NCBI GenBank assembly: GCA_937925565.1
Contig: CALALM010000066.1
Span: forward strand, 1-7,847
Source: an uncultured Centipeda sp.
GTDB taxonomy: Bacteria > Bacillota > Negativicutes > Selenomonadales > Selenomonadaceae
Direction: 5' to 3'
Length of the DNA: 7,847 nt
The notes under the pieces are model-generated. The model saw nothing but the letters and a program-made list of their open reading frames with translations, had not been told where the DNA came from and searched no databases. Of the stretch, positions 1 through 5,649 are shown one piece after another (the first letter of the stretch is position 1; the number at the start of each line of letters is the position of its first letter). Made by a program: the position numbers and the translations under genes.

Positions 1-1
1 C

Positions 2-166
2 CGCAGTGAGAAGATTACGGAGGAGTTCTCGGGAGCGGCACTCGTTAAGGGCTATGAATACAGCGGGACGCGCACGTCCTATTTCGATGTCCGCATGGGC
101 GGCAAGGATTGGGCGATGATCTTCCTTGCGCCGCTTGGCTTTGCGCTCTGTCTTACCGTTGTTTGA
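2..166 (+). CDS. ECF transporter T component (EcfT-like), C-terminal end only
   Basis: This is an open frame running in from the left edge, with 54 residues before the TGA at 164-166. The visible part has a basic segment with GTRTSYFDVR (residues 22-31 of the fragment), then KDW and a hydrophobic stretch (about residues 38-54) that can form a last membrane helix. An R-x-SYF-x-x-R segment followed by a final helix is what I recall at the C-terminus of CbiQ/EcfT-type transmembrane subunits that partner MptD-type S components. The following genes, a double ECF ATPase and an S component, strongly support this. In the family, this membrane subunit couples ATP hydrolysis to movement of the S component. 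The fragment is too short to place the coupling helices, and the assignment rests mostly on context. The stop codon lies 11 nt before the ATPase start. Confidence 0.72.
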   Translation, partial: RSEKITEEFSGAALVKGYEYSGTRTSYFDVRMGGKDWAMIFLAPLGFALCLTVV

Positions 167-177
167 GGGTGTGCGCT

Positions 178-1653
178 ATGATTGAGTTACAGAATGTAGG
201 CTTTCAATATCAGGACAGGGCGCAGCAGAGCATCGGCGGGAACTCCTGCACGGCAGGGGCGGGCGAGGTGATGGTGATCGCGGGGGAGAGCGGCTGCGGG
301 AAGTCAACGCTCCTGCGCCGCATCAATGGTCTCTGTCCCGGTTTCTACGAGGGCACGGCGGAGGGGCAGGTTTTCCTCGCCAGACAGGATGTGCAGAACC
401 TTCGGATTGGGGATATTTCGCGGATTGCGGCGACGGTGTTCCAGAATCCCGATAATCAGTTCTTTACGCTCGATGTGCTGTCCGACCTCGTATTCGGCTG
501 TGAAAACTTCGGTGTACCGCGTGATGAGATAGAGCGGCGGCTGCGCTCTGTTGTGGAGACACTTTCGCTTGAGCGTTTTCTTGGACGGAAGTTCTCGGAG
601 CTGTCGGGCGGGGAGAAGCAGAAGATCGCGATTGCCTCGGCACTGATGTTGGAGTGCAAGATCCTGCTGTTGGACGAGCCGTCGGCAAATCTGGACTATC
701 CGTCGATCGCACTTCTCCGCCGTACGATTGAGGAACTGAAGGAGCGCGGCTATACGATTGTGGTGGCGGAGCATCGTCTCTACTATCTGCACGGCGTATG
801 CGACCAACTCGTCATAATGGAGCATGGGACGATTGTGCGTCGCTATCGCGGTGCGGAGATGAATGCACTTAATAACGAGGCACTGAACGCGTTCGGCATA
901 CGCGGCTTCGATCTTTTTCATACGCGTGCGGCATGTGAGCACGCTGCTCCTGCGATGGGCGGTGCAGAGCTGCTGTCACTCGAACATATTTCGTTTGGCT
1001 ATGTGCGCGGGCAGGATGTCCTGCGCGATGTCTCGCTCTCTGTGCGAGCGGGTGACCGTATCGCTCTCCTCGGGCATAACGGCTGCGGCAAGAGTACGCT
1101 CGCGAAAATCATCTGCGGGCTGCTGCGGGAGCGCGGCGGTCGTCTCTTTGTTGGCGGGGCGACACTTGCCGCACGCAAACGCTATACGGCGGTCAGCTAT
1201 GTGATGCAGAATGTGGATTTTCAGATCTTCGGCTCCAGCCTATACAATGATCTCCTGCTTGGAAATGAGGAGGTGGAGGACATCGATGCGCGCATTCGTA
1301 CGGTGCTTGCGCAGTTCCGTCTGCTGCCGCTGATTGACGAGCATCCGATGCGGCTGTCGATGGGGCAGAAGCAGCGGCTTGTGATTGCTGCCGCTTGTCT
1401 CCTGCACAAGCGCATCGGCATTTTCGATGAGCCGACGAGCGGGTTGGACTATGCCAATATGCGTACGGTCTGCACGCTCATTGATGAATTTACAGGGTCG
1501 GAGAATGCCGCCATCATCATTACGCATGACTATGAGTTCATCATGAATTCGTGCAACCGCGTGATTCTCCTCGAGGATGGGCGGATTGCAGAGGACTTTG
1601 CACTGCGGGATGCAGCCACACTTGAGCGGCTCTTTCGTGAGCGTATCAGATAA
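178..1653 (+). CDS. ECF transporter ATPase with two fused ABC domains (EcfA-EcfA type)
   Basis: This 491-residue cytoplasmic ATPase has two complete nucleotide-binding domains in one chain and would power the neighbouring T/S membrane subunits. Domain 1 has Walker A GESGCGKST (36-44), Q-loop Q89, signature LSGGE (142-146), Walker B ending D166-E167 and switch histidine H199. Domain 2 has Walker A GHNGCGKST (299-307), Q-loop Q344, signature LSMGQ (393-397), Walker B ending D417-E418 and H450. Both catalytic glutamates are present, so both sites look competent; the only deviation is methionine for glycine in the second signature. I chose the ATG at 178: it begins MIELQNVGFQY, a normal ABC start, and GAGGGTG (165-171) lies 6 nt upstream. 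An upstream in-frame TTG at 109 would read 23 non-homologous residues inside the T-subunit gene. Most ECF systems use two separate ATPases (EcfA1/EcfA2); the fused form is typical of the MptD/Trep_Strep clusters. The substrate is not readable from this gene. Confidence 0.93.
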   Translation: MIELQNVGFQYQDRAQQSIGGNSCTAGAGEVMVIAGESGCGKSTLLRRINGLCPGFYEGTAEGQVFLARQDVQNLRIGDISRIAATVFQNPDNQFFTLDVLSDLVFGCENFGVPRDEIERRLRSVVETLSLERFLGRKFSELSGGEKQKIAIASALMLECKILLLDEPSANLDYPSIALLRRTIEELKERGYTIVVAEHRLYYLHGVCDQLVIMEHGTIVRRYRGAEMNALNNEALNAFGIRGFDLFHTRAACEHAAPAMGGAELLSLEHISFGYVRGQDVLRDVSLSVRAGDRIALLGHNGCGKSTLAKIICGLLRERGGRLFVGGATLAARKRYTAVSYVMQNVDFQIFGSSLYNDLLLGNEEVEDIDARIRTVLAQFRLLPLIDEHPMRLSMGQKQRLVIAAACLLHKRIGIFDEPTSGLDYANMRTVCTLIDEFTGSENAAIIITHDYEFIMNSCNRVILLEDGRIAEDFALRDAATLERLFRERIR

Positions 1654-1676
1654 CGATCTATTGGAGGAAAAACATA

Positions 1677-2264
1677 ATGAATGCTTGGAAAATCAGTGAC
1701 TTTGTCCTGATCGGTATACTCTCGGCACTGTACGGCGTGCTCGTGCTGGGCATCGGTGCGCTGACGGTGCTACTCTCGCCGGCGATGCACGCGATGAGCC
1801 CCGCGCTCATCGGTGTGCTGCTCGGGACGGTATTCCTGTTCATCGTGAAGAAGATTCCGAAGTTCGGCGCAATCACGCTCTTTGTCGCGATTAGCACGGC
1901 ACTCTTTGCCGGATTCTCGGGGATGATGTACGTGCCCTTCGTCGGGTCGGTGACGGCGGTCGCATTCATCGTGGATGTGTTCGTGCGGCAGGTCGGACAG
2001 CGCGTGCCCGTGCTCGCGGCAAGCTATGGGCTGATACAGGCGGCATACGTCTTCGGCGGCGCAATCCCGCTCCTCTTCTTCCTCGAGCAGGAAATGGTCC
2101 GTTGGCAGGAGGCGGGCATGGATATGGAGCGGATTCAGAAGTTCGTCGAGCACAGTACGGGCGTATTCCTCGCTGCCGGCATGGGGATTGCATTCCTTGG
2201 CGGCGTGATCGGGATTTATATTGGGAAGCAAATTCTGAAGAAGCATTTTAAGGAACTGAATTAA
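1677..2264 (+). CDS. MptD/Trep_Strep-family putative ECF transporter S component
   Basis: This 195-residue integral membrane protein is likely the substrate-capturing subunit of the ECF importer encoded with the two preceding genes. Hydrophobic segments lie at about 8-33, 42-58, 64-82, 86-103, 108-137 and 161-184, giving the six helices expected of an S component. The start, a short polar stretch then KISDFVLIGILSALYG, resembles the N-terminus of the MptD/Trep_Strep group (TIGR02185 as I recall). A more hydrophilic stretch at about 138-160 (EMVRWQEAGMDMERIQ) separates the last two helices, and the C-terminus is basic (KKHFKEL). A strong GGAGG at 1663-1667 sits 9 nt before the ATG, and the gap to the ATPase gene is 23 nt, so co-transcription is likely. 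The substrate of this family is not established to my knowledge and nothing here, such as a riboswitch or a metabolic gene neighbour, identifies it. The stop codon abuts the inverted-repeat element at 2263-2403. Confidence 0.87.
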   Translation: MNAWKISDFVLIGILSALYGVLVLGIGALTVLLSPAMHAMSPALIGVLLGTVFLFIVKKIPKFGAITLFVAISTALFAGFSGMMYVPFVGSVTAVAFIVDVFVRQVGQRVPVLAASYGLIQAAYVFGGAIPLLFFLEQEMVRWQEAGMDMERIQKFVEHSTGVFLAAGMGIAFLGGVIGIYIGKQILKKHFKELN

Positions 2265-2403
2265 GGGGCACCCCTATCGGCTCGCGATGCTCGCCACTTC
2301 CCTCGTAACGACGGGGGAAGCTAATAGAGTGGGATTTCGGAATCTAAAAGCCTTCCTCGCCACAGCGGGGAAGGGGGATCGCTTGCGGTGGAAAGGGCGC
2401 CTT
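2263..2403. repeat. MITE-like imperfect inverted-repeat element with two internal hairpins
   Basis: This is a non-coding element of about 141 bp between the S-component stop codon and the terminator. Its ends are imperfect inverted repeats: AAGGGGCACCCCT on the left against AAGGCGCCCTTT on the reverse complement of the right. The similarity continues inward through CGCGAT (left) and AGCGAT (right, reverse complement). Inside are two hairpins of identical build: 2297-2320 (stem CTTCCCTCGT with ACGGGGGAAG, loop AACG) and 2351-2374 (stem CCTTCCTCGC with GCGGGGAAGG, loop CACA). Each has a 10-bp stem with one G-T wobble at stem position 7 and a 4-nt loop, and they lie 30 nt apart. No protein is encoded and I see no clear target-site duplication. 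I recall closely similar dispersed sequences in Negativicutes and other gut Firmicutes genomes, but could not check copy number. The left end shares bases with the TAA stop. Confidence 0.68.
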
Positions 2404-2414
2404 GAACGATGAAA

Positions 2415-2462
2415 AGGGTCTATTGTATGGAGAGAGTATCTCCTGCAACAGTCCCTCTTTTT
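2415..2462 (+). terminator. Rho-independent terminator of the ECF operon
   Basis: A long hairpin is followed by CTTTTT. The outer stem pairs 2415-2427 with 2444-2456 (two mismatches, one G-T). After a single bulged T at 2428, the inner stem GGAGA (2429-2433) pairs with TCTCC (2439-2443) around the 5-nt loop GAGTA. The T-tract is 2458-2462. It lies about 150 nt beyond the S-component stop because the inverted-repeat element sits between them. Confidence 0.85.
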
Positions 2463-2514
2463 GTGAAAAGGAATCTCAATTATTTGTTTTGTTTATAGAT
2501 CGTGCTCAAGGTTA

Positions 2515-2543
2515 TTGACTTTTTATATGAAAGCAAATACAAT
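2515..2543 (+). promoter_or_regulatory. Sigma-A-type promoter of the suf operon
   Basis: TTGACT (2515-2520) and TACAAT (2538-2543) are separated by exactly 17 nt, each one base from the consensus hexamer. The upstream 50 nt are AT-rich. The predicted transcription start is near 2550, giving a leader of about 72 nt before sufC. It lies downstream of the ECF terminator, so the suf genes form their own transcription unit. Promoter activity is inferred from sequence only. Confidence 0.8.
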
Positions 2544-2553
2544 GATGAAAACG

Positions 2554-2580
2554 TAATCCTGAGTATTTTTGTAAGGATTA
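2554..2580. promoter_or_regulatory. Inverted repeat at the start of the suf leader (possible operator or RNA hairpin)
   Basis: TAATCCT (2554-2560) and AGGATTA (2574-2580) are a perfect 7-bp inverted repeat with a 13-nt AT-rich spacer. It begins about 4-5 nt after the predicted transcription start of the suf promoter. In DNA this position suits a repressor site; in RNA it would be a weak hairpin in the leader. It does not resemble the IscR type 1 consensus as I recall it, and no regulator gene is adjacent. Confidence 0.45.
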
Positions 2581-2590
2581 AGGAATCACT

Positions 2591-2610
2591 GATATATAAG
2601 GATATATAAG
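2591..2610 (+). repeat. Exact tandem 10-bp repeat upstream of the sufC start
   Basis: GATATATAAG occurs twice head to tail (2591-2600 and 2601-2610). The ATATAT cores (2592-2597 and 2602-2607) can pair with each other around an AAGG loop. The second copy runs directly into the sufC Shine-Dalgarno site: GGAG at 2610-2613, 8 nt before the ATG. AAGGA occurs at 2573, 2580, 2598 and 2608 in the leader, so each repeat copy ends in an SD-like motif. Confidence 0.85.
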
Positions 2611-2621
2611 GAGAGTTTAGT

Positions 2622-3380
2622 ATGGCAGAGGTATTGCTGCAAATAAAGGATCTTCACGCGGGCGTAGAGGGCAAGGAGATTCTAAAGGGGCTGAATCTCA
2701 CCGTTTGCAAGGGTGAGGTGCATGTCATTCTCGGGCCGAACGGCTCCGGGAAGTCGACGCTGATGAATGTCATCATGGGGCATCCGAAGTATGAGGTGAC
2801 GGGTGGAAGTCTTGTCCTCGAAGGGGAGGATATCGGCGAGCTGCGCGCATTTGAGCGTGCGCGTCGTGGACTTTTCCTTGCATTTCAGTCGCCGGAGGAG
2901 ATTCCGGGGATCACGGTGGAGAATATGATCCGCACGGCGCGCCAGATGATTACGGGCGAGCGTGTGAAGCTCATGCCGTTCCGCAAGGAACTGAACGCGA
3001 TGATGGCGGAGCTGAAGATCGATCCGAGCTATGCACAGCGCTATCTGAATGTCGGATTCTCGGGCGGTGAGAAGAAGCGCAGCGAGGTGCTGCAGCTGCT
3101 CATGCTGCAGCCGAAGCTGGCATTGCTCGACGAGACGGACTCAGGTCTGGATGTGGATGCGGTGCAGATTGTGTCCGAGGGTGTGGCGAAATTCCACACG
3201 GCGGAGAACTCCTGTATCATCATCACGCACAATGCGAAGATCCTCGATAAGCTCAAGGTAGACCGTGTGCATGTCGTTGCGCAGGGCAAGATCGTGCGCG
3301 AGGGTGGTGCGGAACTCGTTCAGCAGATCAATGACGAGGGGTTTGCCCGTATCCTTGCGGATCAGGATAAAGTGGGGTGA
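2622..3380 (+). CDS. sufC: SufC, ATPase of the SUF Fe-S cluster assembly scaffold
   Basis: This 252-residue soluble ABC ATPase binds SufB and SufD and uses ATP to drive cluster assembly on the SufBCD scaffold in the cytoplasm; it is not a transporter. It has Walker A GPNGSGKST (38-46), Q-loop Q89 in FQSPEEIPG (the SufC form of this loop), signature FSGGE (146-150) followed by KKRSE, Walker B LALLDE (166-171) followed by TDSGLD, and H203 in ITHNAKIL. FSGGEKKR and DETDSGLD separate SufC from transport ATPases. Length matches the family (about 248-260). The ATG at 2622 has AAGGAG-type SD sequence 8 nt upstream. It is the first gene of the suf operon, behind its own promoter and leader. The frame ends with TGA at 3378-3380, which is also part of the likely sufB ribosome-binding site. 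Confidence 0.97.
   Translation: MAEVLLQIKDLHAGVEGKEILKGLNLTVCKGEVHVILGPNGSGKSTLMNVIMGHPKYEVTGGSLVLEGEDIGELRAFERARRGLFLAFQSPEEIPGITVENMIRTARQMITGERVKLMPFRKELNAMMAELKIDPSYAQRYLNVGFSGGEKKRSEVLQLLMLQPKLALLDETDSGLDVDAVQIVSEGVAKFHTAENSCIIITHNAKILDKLKVDRVHVVAQGKIVREGGAELVQQINDEGFARILADQDKVG
3374..3380 (+). promoter_or_regulatory. sufB ribosome-binding site containing the sufC stop codon
   Basis: GGGGTGA matches the extended Shine-Dalgarno form GAGGTGA at six of seven bases and ends 5 nt before the sufB ATG at 3386. Its last three bases are the sufC stop. This favours the ATG over the GTG at 3377 as sufB start, and suggests translational coupling. Confidence 0.55.
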
Positions 3381-3385
3381 GCCGA

Positions 3386-4804
3386 ATGGAGGACTTCACG
3401 TCAAGGAAAAAGACGCAGGTCGCCGACATTGAGCGGACGATCTACGATATTACAAATGAGGATCGCTCGGCGTACAAGTCGCAGTCGGGGTTGACGGAGG
3501 AGATCATCCGCGACATCTCGGCACGCAAGAACGATCCGGAGTGGATGCTGAATTTTCGTCTGAAATCATTGGATGTTTACCATGCGATGCCAATGCCCGC
3601 ATGGGGACCGGATCTCTCCGATCTGAATATGGATGAGATCGTGACCTATGTGCGCCCCGATGCAAAGATGGTCGGGGACTGGAACGAGGTGCCCGAGGAT
3701 ATCAAGGATACGTTCGACCGTCTGGGGATTCCCGAGGCGGAGAAGACCTCGCTCGCGGGCGTCGGCGCACAGTATGACTCCGAGGTGGTCTATCACTCGA
3801 TTCAGGAGTCGCTCGTGGAGCAGGGCGTCGTCTATACGGATATGGAGACGGCGCTGCAGGAGTACGGTGACATCGTACAGCAGTACTTCATGACGCTTGT
3901 GCCGCCGAAGGCGCATAAATTTGCCGCTCTGCACGGCGCGGTCTGGTCGGGCGGCTCGTTCGTCTACGTGCCCGAGGGGATCAAGGTGGACATCCCATTG
4001 CAGTCCTACTTCCGTCTGAATGCGGCGGGGGCAGGACAGTTCGAGCACACGCTCATCATCGTGGAGAAGGGCGCAAGCCTGCATTTCATTGAGGGCTGTT
4101 CCGCGCCAAAGTACAATGTGACGAATCTCCATGCGGGCTGCGTCGAGCTGTTCGTGAAGGAGGGCGCGCGTCTGCGCTACTCGACGATCGAGAACTGGTC
4201 GCGCAATATGATGAATCTCAACACGAAGCGCGTGAAGGTGGAGAAGGACGGCGCAGTCGAGTGGGTCTCCGGCTCGTTCGGCTCGCACGTTTCGATGCTC
4301 TATCCGACAAGCATTCTGCATGGGGAGAACGCGAGCTGTGAGTTCACGGGCATTACGTTCGCCTCGAAGGGGCAGGAGCTGGACACGGGCGCGACGGTGA
4401 TCTTTGACGCGCCGAATACGTCGGCGAATATCAGCACGCGCTCGATCTCGAAGTCGGGCGGTGTTGCGATCTACCGCAGCGGGGTCAAGGTGACGCCGCG
4501 CGCGGTCGGGGCAAAGTGCTCGGTCAACTGCGAGTCGCTCATGCTGGACTCGGAGTCGCGCAGTGATACGCTGCCCGTGATGGATGTCGCGTGCGACGCA
4601 GTGGACATCGGGCACGAGGCGAAGATCGGGCGCATCAGCGACGAGGCGATCTTCTATCTGATGAGCCGAGGCATTGACGAGGAGGAGGCGCGCGCGATGA
4701 TCGTGCGCGGCTTTGTCGAGCCGATTGCGAAGGAACTGCCGCTGGAGTACGCAGTCGAGATGAACAATTTGGTCAATATCGAACTGGAAGGAACGATGGG
4801 GTGA
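3386..4804 (+). CDS. sufB: SufB, Fe-S cluster assembly scaffold protein
   Basis: This 472-residue scaffold subunit is, in the family, where sulfur arrives and the nascent cluster forms, working with SufC and SufD in the cytoplasm. The N-terminal helical part (about 1-125) includes KNDPEWMLNFRLKSLD (48-63). The beta-helix core includes HGAVWSGGSFVYVPEG (183-198), FIEGCSAPKY (234-243), YSTIENW (265-271) and SKGQELDTGA (327-336). The C-terminal part has DVACDAVDIGHEA (400-412) and FYLMSRGIDEEEA (423-435). C403 aligns by eye with the sulfur/cluster cysteine C405 of E. coli SufB, and C238 probably with the second core cysteine C254. Length fits SufB proteins without the longer enterobacterial N-terminus. 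I prefer the ATG at 3386 because GGGGTGA is well placed; the in-frame GTG at 3377, overlapping the sufC stop by 4 nt, would add three residues. Gene order and overlap show co-translation with sufC and sufD. Confidence 0.96.
   Translation: MEDFTSRKKTQVADIERTIYDITNEDRSAYKSQSGLTEEIIRDISARKNDPEWMLNFRLKSLDVYHAMPMPAWGPDLSDLNMDEIVTYVRPDAKMVGDWNEVPEDIKDTFDRLGIPEAEKTSLAGVGAQYDSEVVYHSIQESLVEQGVVYTDMETALQEYGDIVQQYFMTLVPPKAHKFAALHGAVWSGGSFVYVPEGIKVDIPLQSYFRLNAAGAGQFEHTLIIVEKGASLHFIEGCSAPKYNVTNLHAGCVELFVKEGARLRYSTIENWSRNMMNLNTKRVKVEKDGAVEWVSGSFGSHVSMLYPTSILHGENASCEFTGITFASKGQELDTGATVIFDAPNTSANISTRSISKSGGVAIYRSGVKVTPRAVGAKCSVNCESLMLDSESRSDTLPVMDVACDAVDIGHEAKIGRISDEAIFYLMSRGIDEEEARAMIVRGFVEPIAKELPLEYAVEMNNLVNIELEGTMG
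4798..4804 (+). promoter_or_regulatory. Possible sufD ribosome-binding site containing the sufB stop codon
   Basis: The heptamer GGGGTGA seen at the sufC/sufB junction recurs here, again ending in the upstream stop codon and again 5 nt before an ATG (4810). A competing AAGGA at 4788-4792 is 11 nt before ATG 4804 and 8 nt before GTG 4801, so the sufD start is uncertain by up to 9 nt. Confidence 0.45.
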
Positions 4805-5649
4805 TGGCAATGCAGGACGTATTCAGCCGTATCCCCATGCCGACATGGCGCTGGCTCGGGGTCAATGATCTGCCCGTGCCTGCGGGGCTTGCGGATGCAA
4901 AGGATGAAATCAGGCTCTCCGCCGCAGCGGGTGAGCATGCAAAATATACGGTGGAGCTGCGCGAGAATGGAGCGCAGGAGATCTATGTGGATGTCGCGGA
5001 GGGCGCAGAGTTTGCACTGACCTATATTCAGTTTGCGCCGGCGGATGTACCTGCGGCGAGCCGCATTCATGCGCATGTGGCACGCGGAGGACTGTTCTCC
5101 TGCACGCTCGTCGAGGCGGGCGCTGTGCATACGACATCGGAGCTGCGCGTGACGCTCGCGGGAGATGAGGCACGCGCGGATGTCTGGGGGCTGTACTTCG
5201 GCGATGAGGCGCGCAAGATCGACCTCAACTATGTAATCCGTCAGGAGGGTCGGCGCACAGATGCAAATATGCAGGTGCGCGGCGCTCTGCTGGACCGCAG
5301 CGTCAAGACGTTCCGCGGGACGCTGGACTTCATTCAGGGCGCGCGCGGCTCGGTCGGCAAGGAGGATGAGGAGGTAATGCTTTTCTCGCCCCATGTGCGC
5401 AACCGAAGTGTGCCGCTCATGCTCTCGCATGAGGGCGATGTGGACGGGCACCATGCCGTCAGTATCGGTCGTATGGACGCGGAAAAGCTCTTTTATCTGA
5501 TGAGCCGGGGTCTCGACGATCGTGCAGCGCAGCAGCTGATCGTGGAGGCATCCTTTGAGCCGGTGATGGCACGCATCGAGAGCGAAGAGCTGCGCGCTGA
5601 GATTGCCGGCTACCTTGAGAGGAGACTTTTGGGTGGAACGCAGGAATAA
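4804..5649 (+). CDS. sufD: SufD-family Fe-S cluster assembly protein, short form
   Basis: This 281-residue paralogue of SufB pairs with SufB and SufC in the scaffold and, in E. coli, supports iron entry and cluster assembly. Visible features are beta-strand-rich sequence throughout, then RGTLDFIQGARGSVGKEDEE (171-190), where the family has its F-x-G core motif, then DVDGHHAVSIG (212-222) and EKLFYLMSRGLDD (227-239). H217 aligns by eye with the important H360 of E. coli SufD (SHGA motif), though the usual Cys-Ser-His-Gly reads Gly-His-His-Ala here. It is about 140 residues shorter than E. coli SufD and lacks most of the N-terminal helical domain. The frame is intact and joins directly to sufB, so this looks like a natural short form rather than a truncation. 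Starts at GTG 4801, ATG 4804 and ATG 4810 are all possible; 4804 overlaps the sufB stop as ATGA/TGATG. Its end overlaps sufS by 17 nt. Confidence 0.9.
   Translation: MAMQDVFSRIPMPTWRWLGVNDLPVPAGLADAKDEIRLSAAAGEHAKYTVELRENGAQEIYVDVAEGAEFALTYIQFAPADVPAASRIHAHVARGGLFSCTLVEAGAVHTTSELRVTLAGDEARADVWGLYFGDEARKIDLNYVIRQEGRRTDANMQVRGALLDRSVKTFRGTLDFIQGARGSVGKEDEEVMLFSPHVRNRSVPLMLSHEGDVDGHHAVSIGRMDAEKLFYLMSRGLDDRAAQQLIVEASFEPVMARIESEELRAEIAGYLERRLLGGTQE
5619..5624 (+). promoter_or_regulatory. sufS ribosome-binding site that fixes a GTG start
   Basis: GAGGAG lies inside the end of sufD, 8 nt before GTG 5633. It supports GTG 5633 over the upstream in-frame TTG at 5603, which has no comparable site and would add ten unrelated residues. 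Confidence 0.8.

Noticed and set aside
2297..2374. Internal hairpins of the repeat element as terminators
   Set aside because: Neither hairpin is followed by a T-tract, and a much better terminator with TTTTT lies at 2415-2462.
2281..2380. Remnant of a CRISPR array from the two similar hairpins
   Set aside because: There are only two units, their sequences are related by structure rather than identity, and they lie within one larger inverted-repeat element. No repeat-spacer periodicity is seen.
2528..2557. Nine-codon leader peptide beginning ATG 2528 (MKANTMMKT)
   Set aside because: It begins upstream of the predicted transcription start and has no ribosome-binding site; the short frame is most likely chance.
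2468..2587. Direct repeat AAGGAATC at 2468-2475 and 2580-2587 as a regulator site pair
   Set aside because: An 8-mer occurring twice in AT-rich purine-biased DNA is easily chance, and the spacing of 112 nt does not match known paired operators.
3566..4810. Long antisense open frame (414 codons) opposite sufB
   Set aside because: It is a shadow of a GC-rich coding gene: Arg/His-rich composition, no recognisable motif, no ribosome-binding site, and the + strand frame is clearly SufB.
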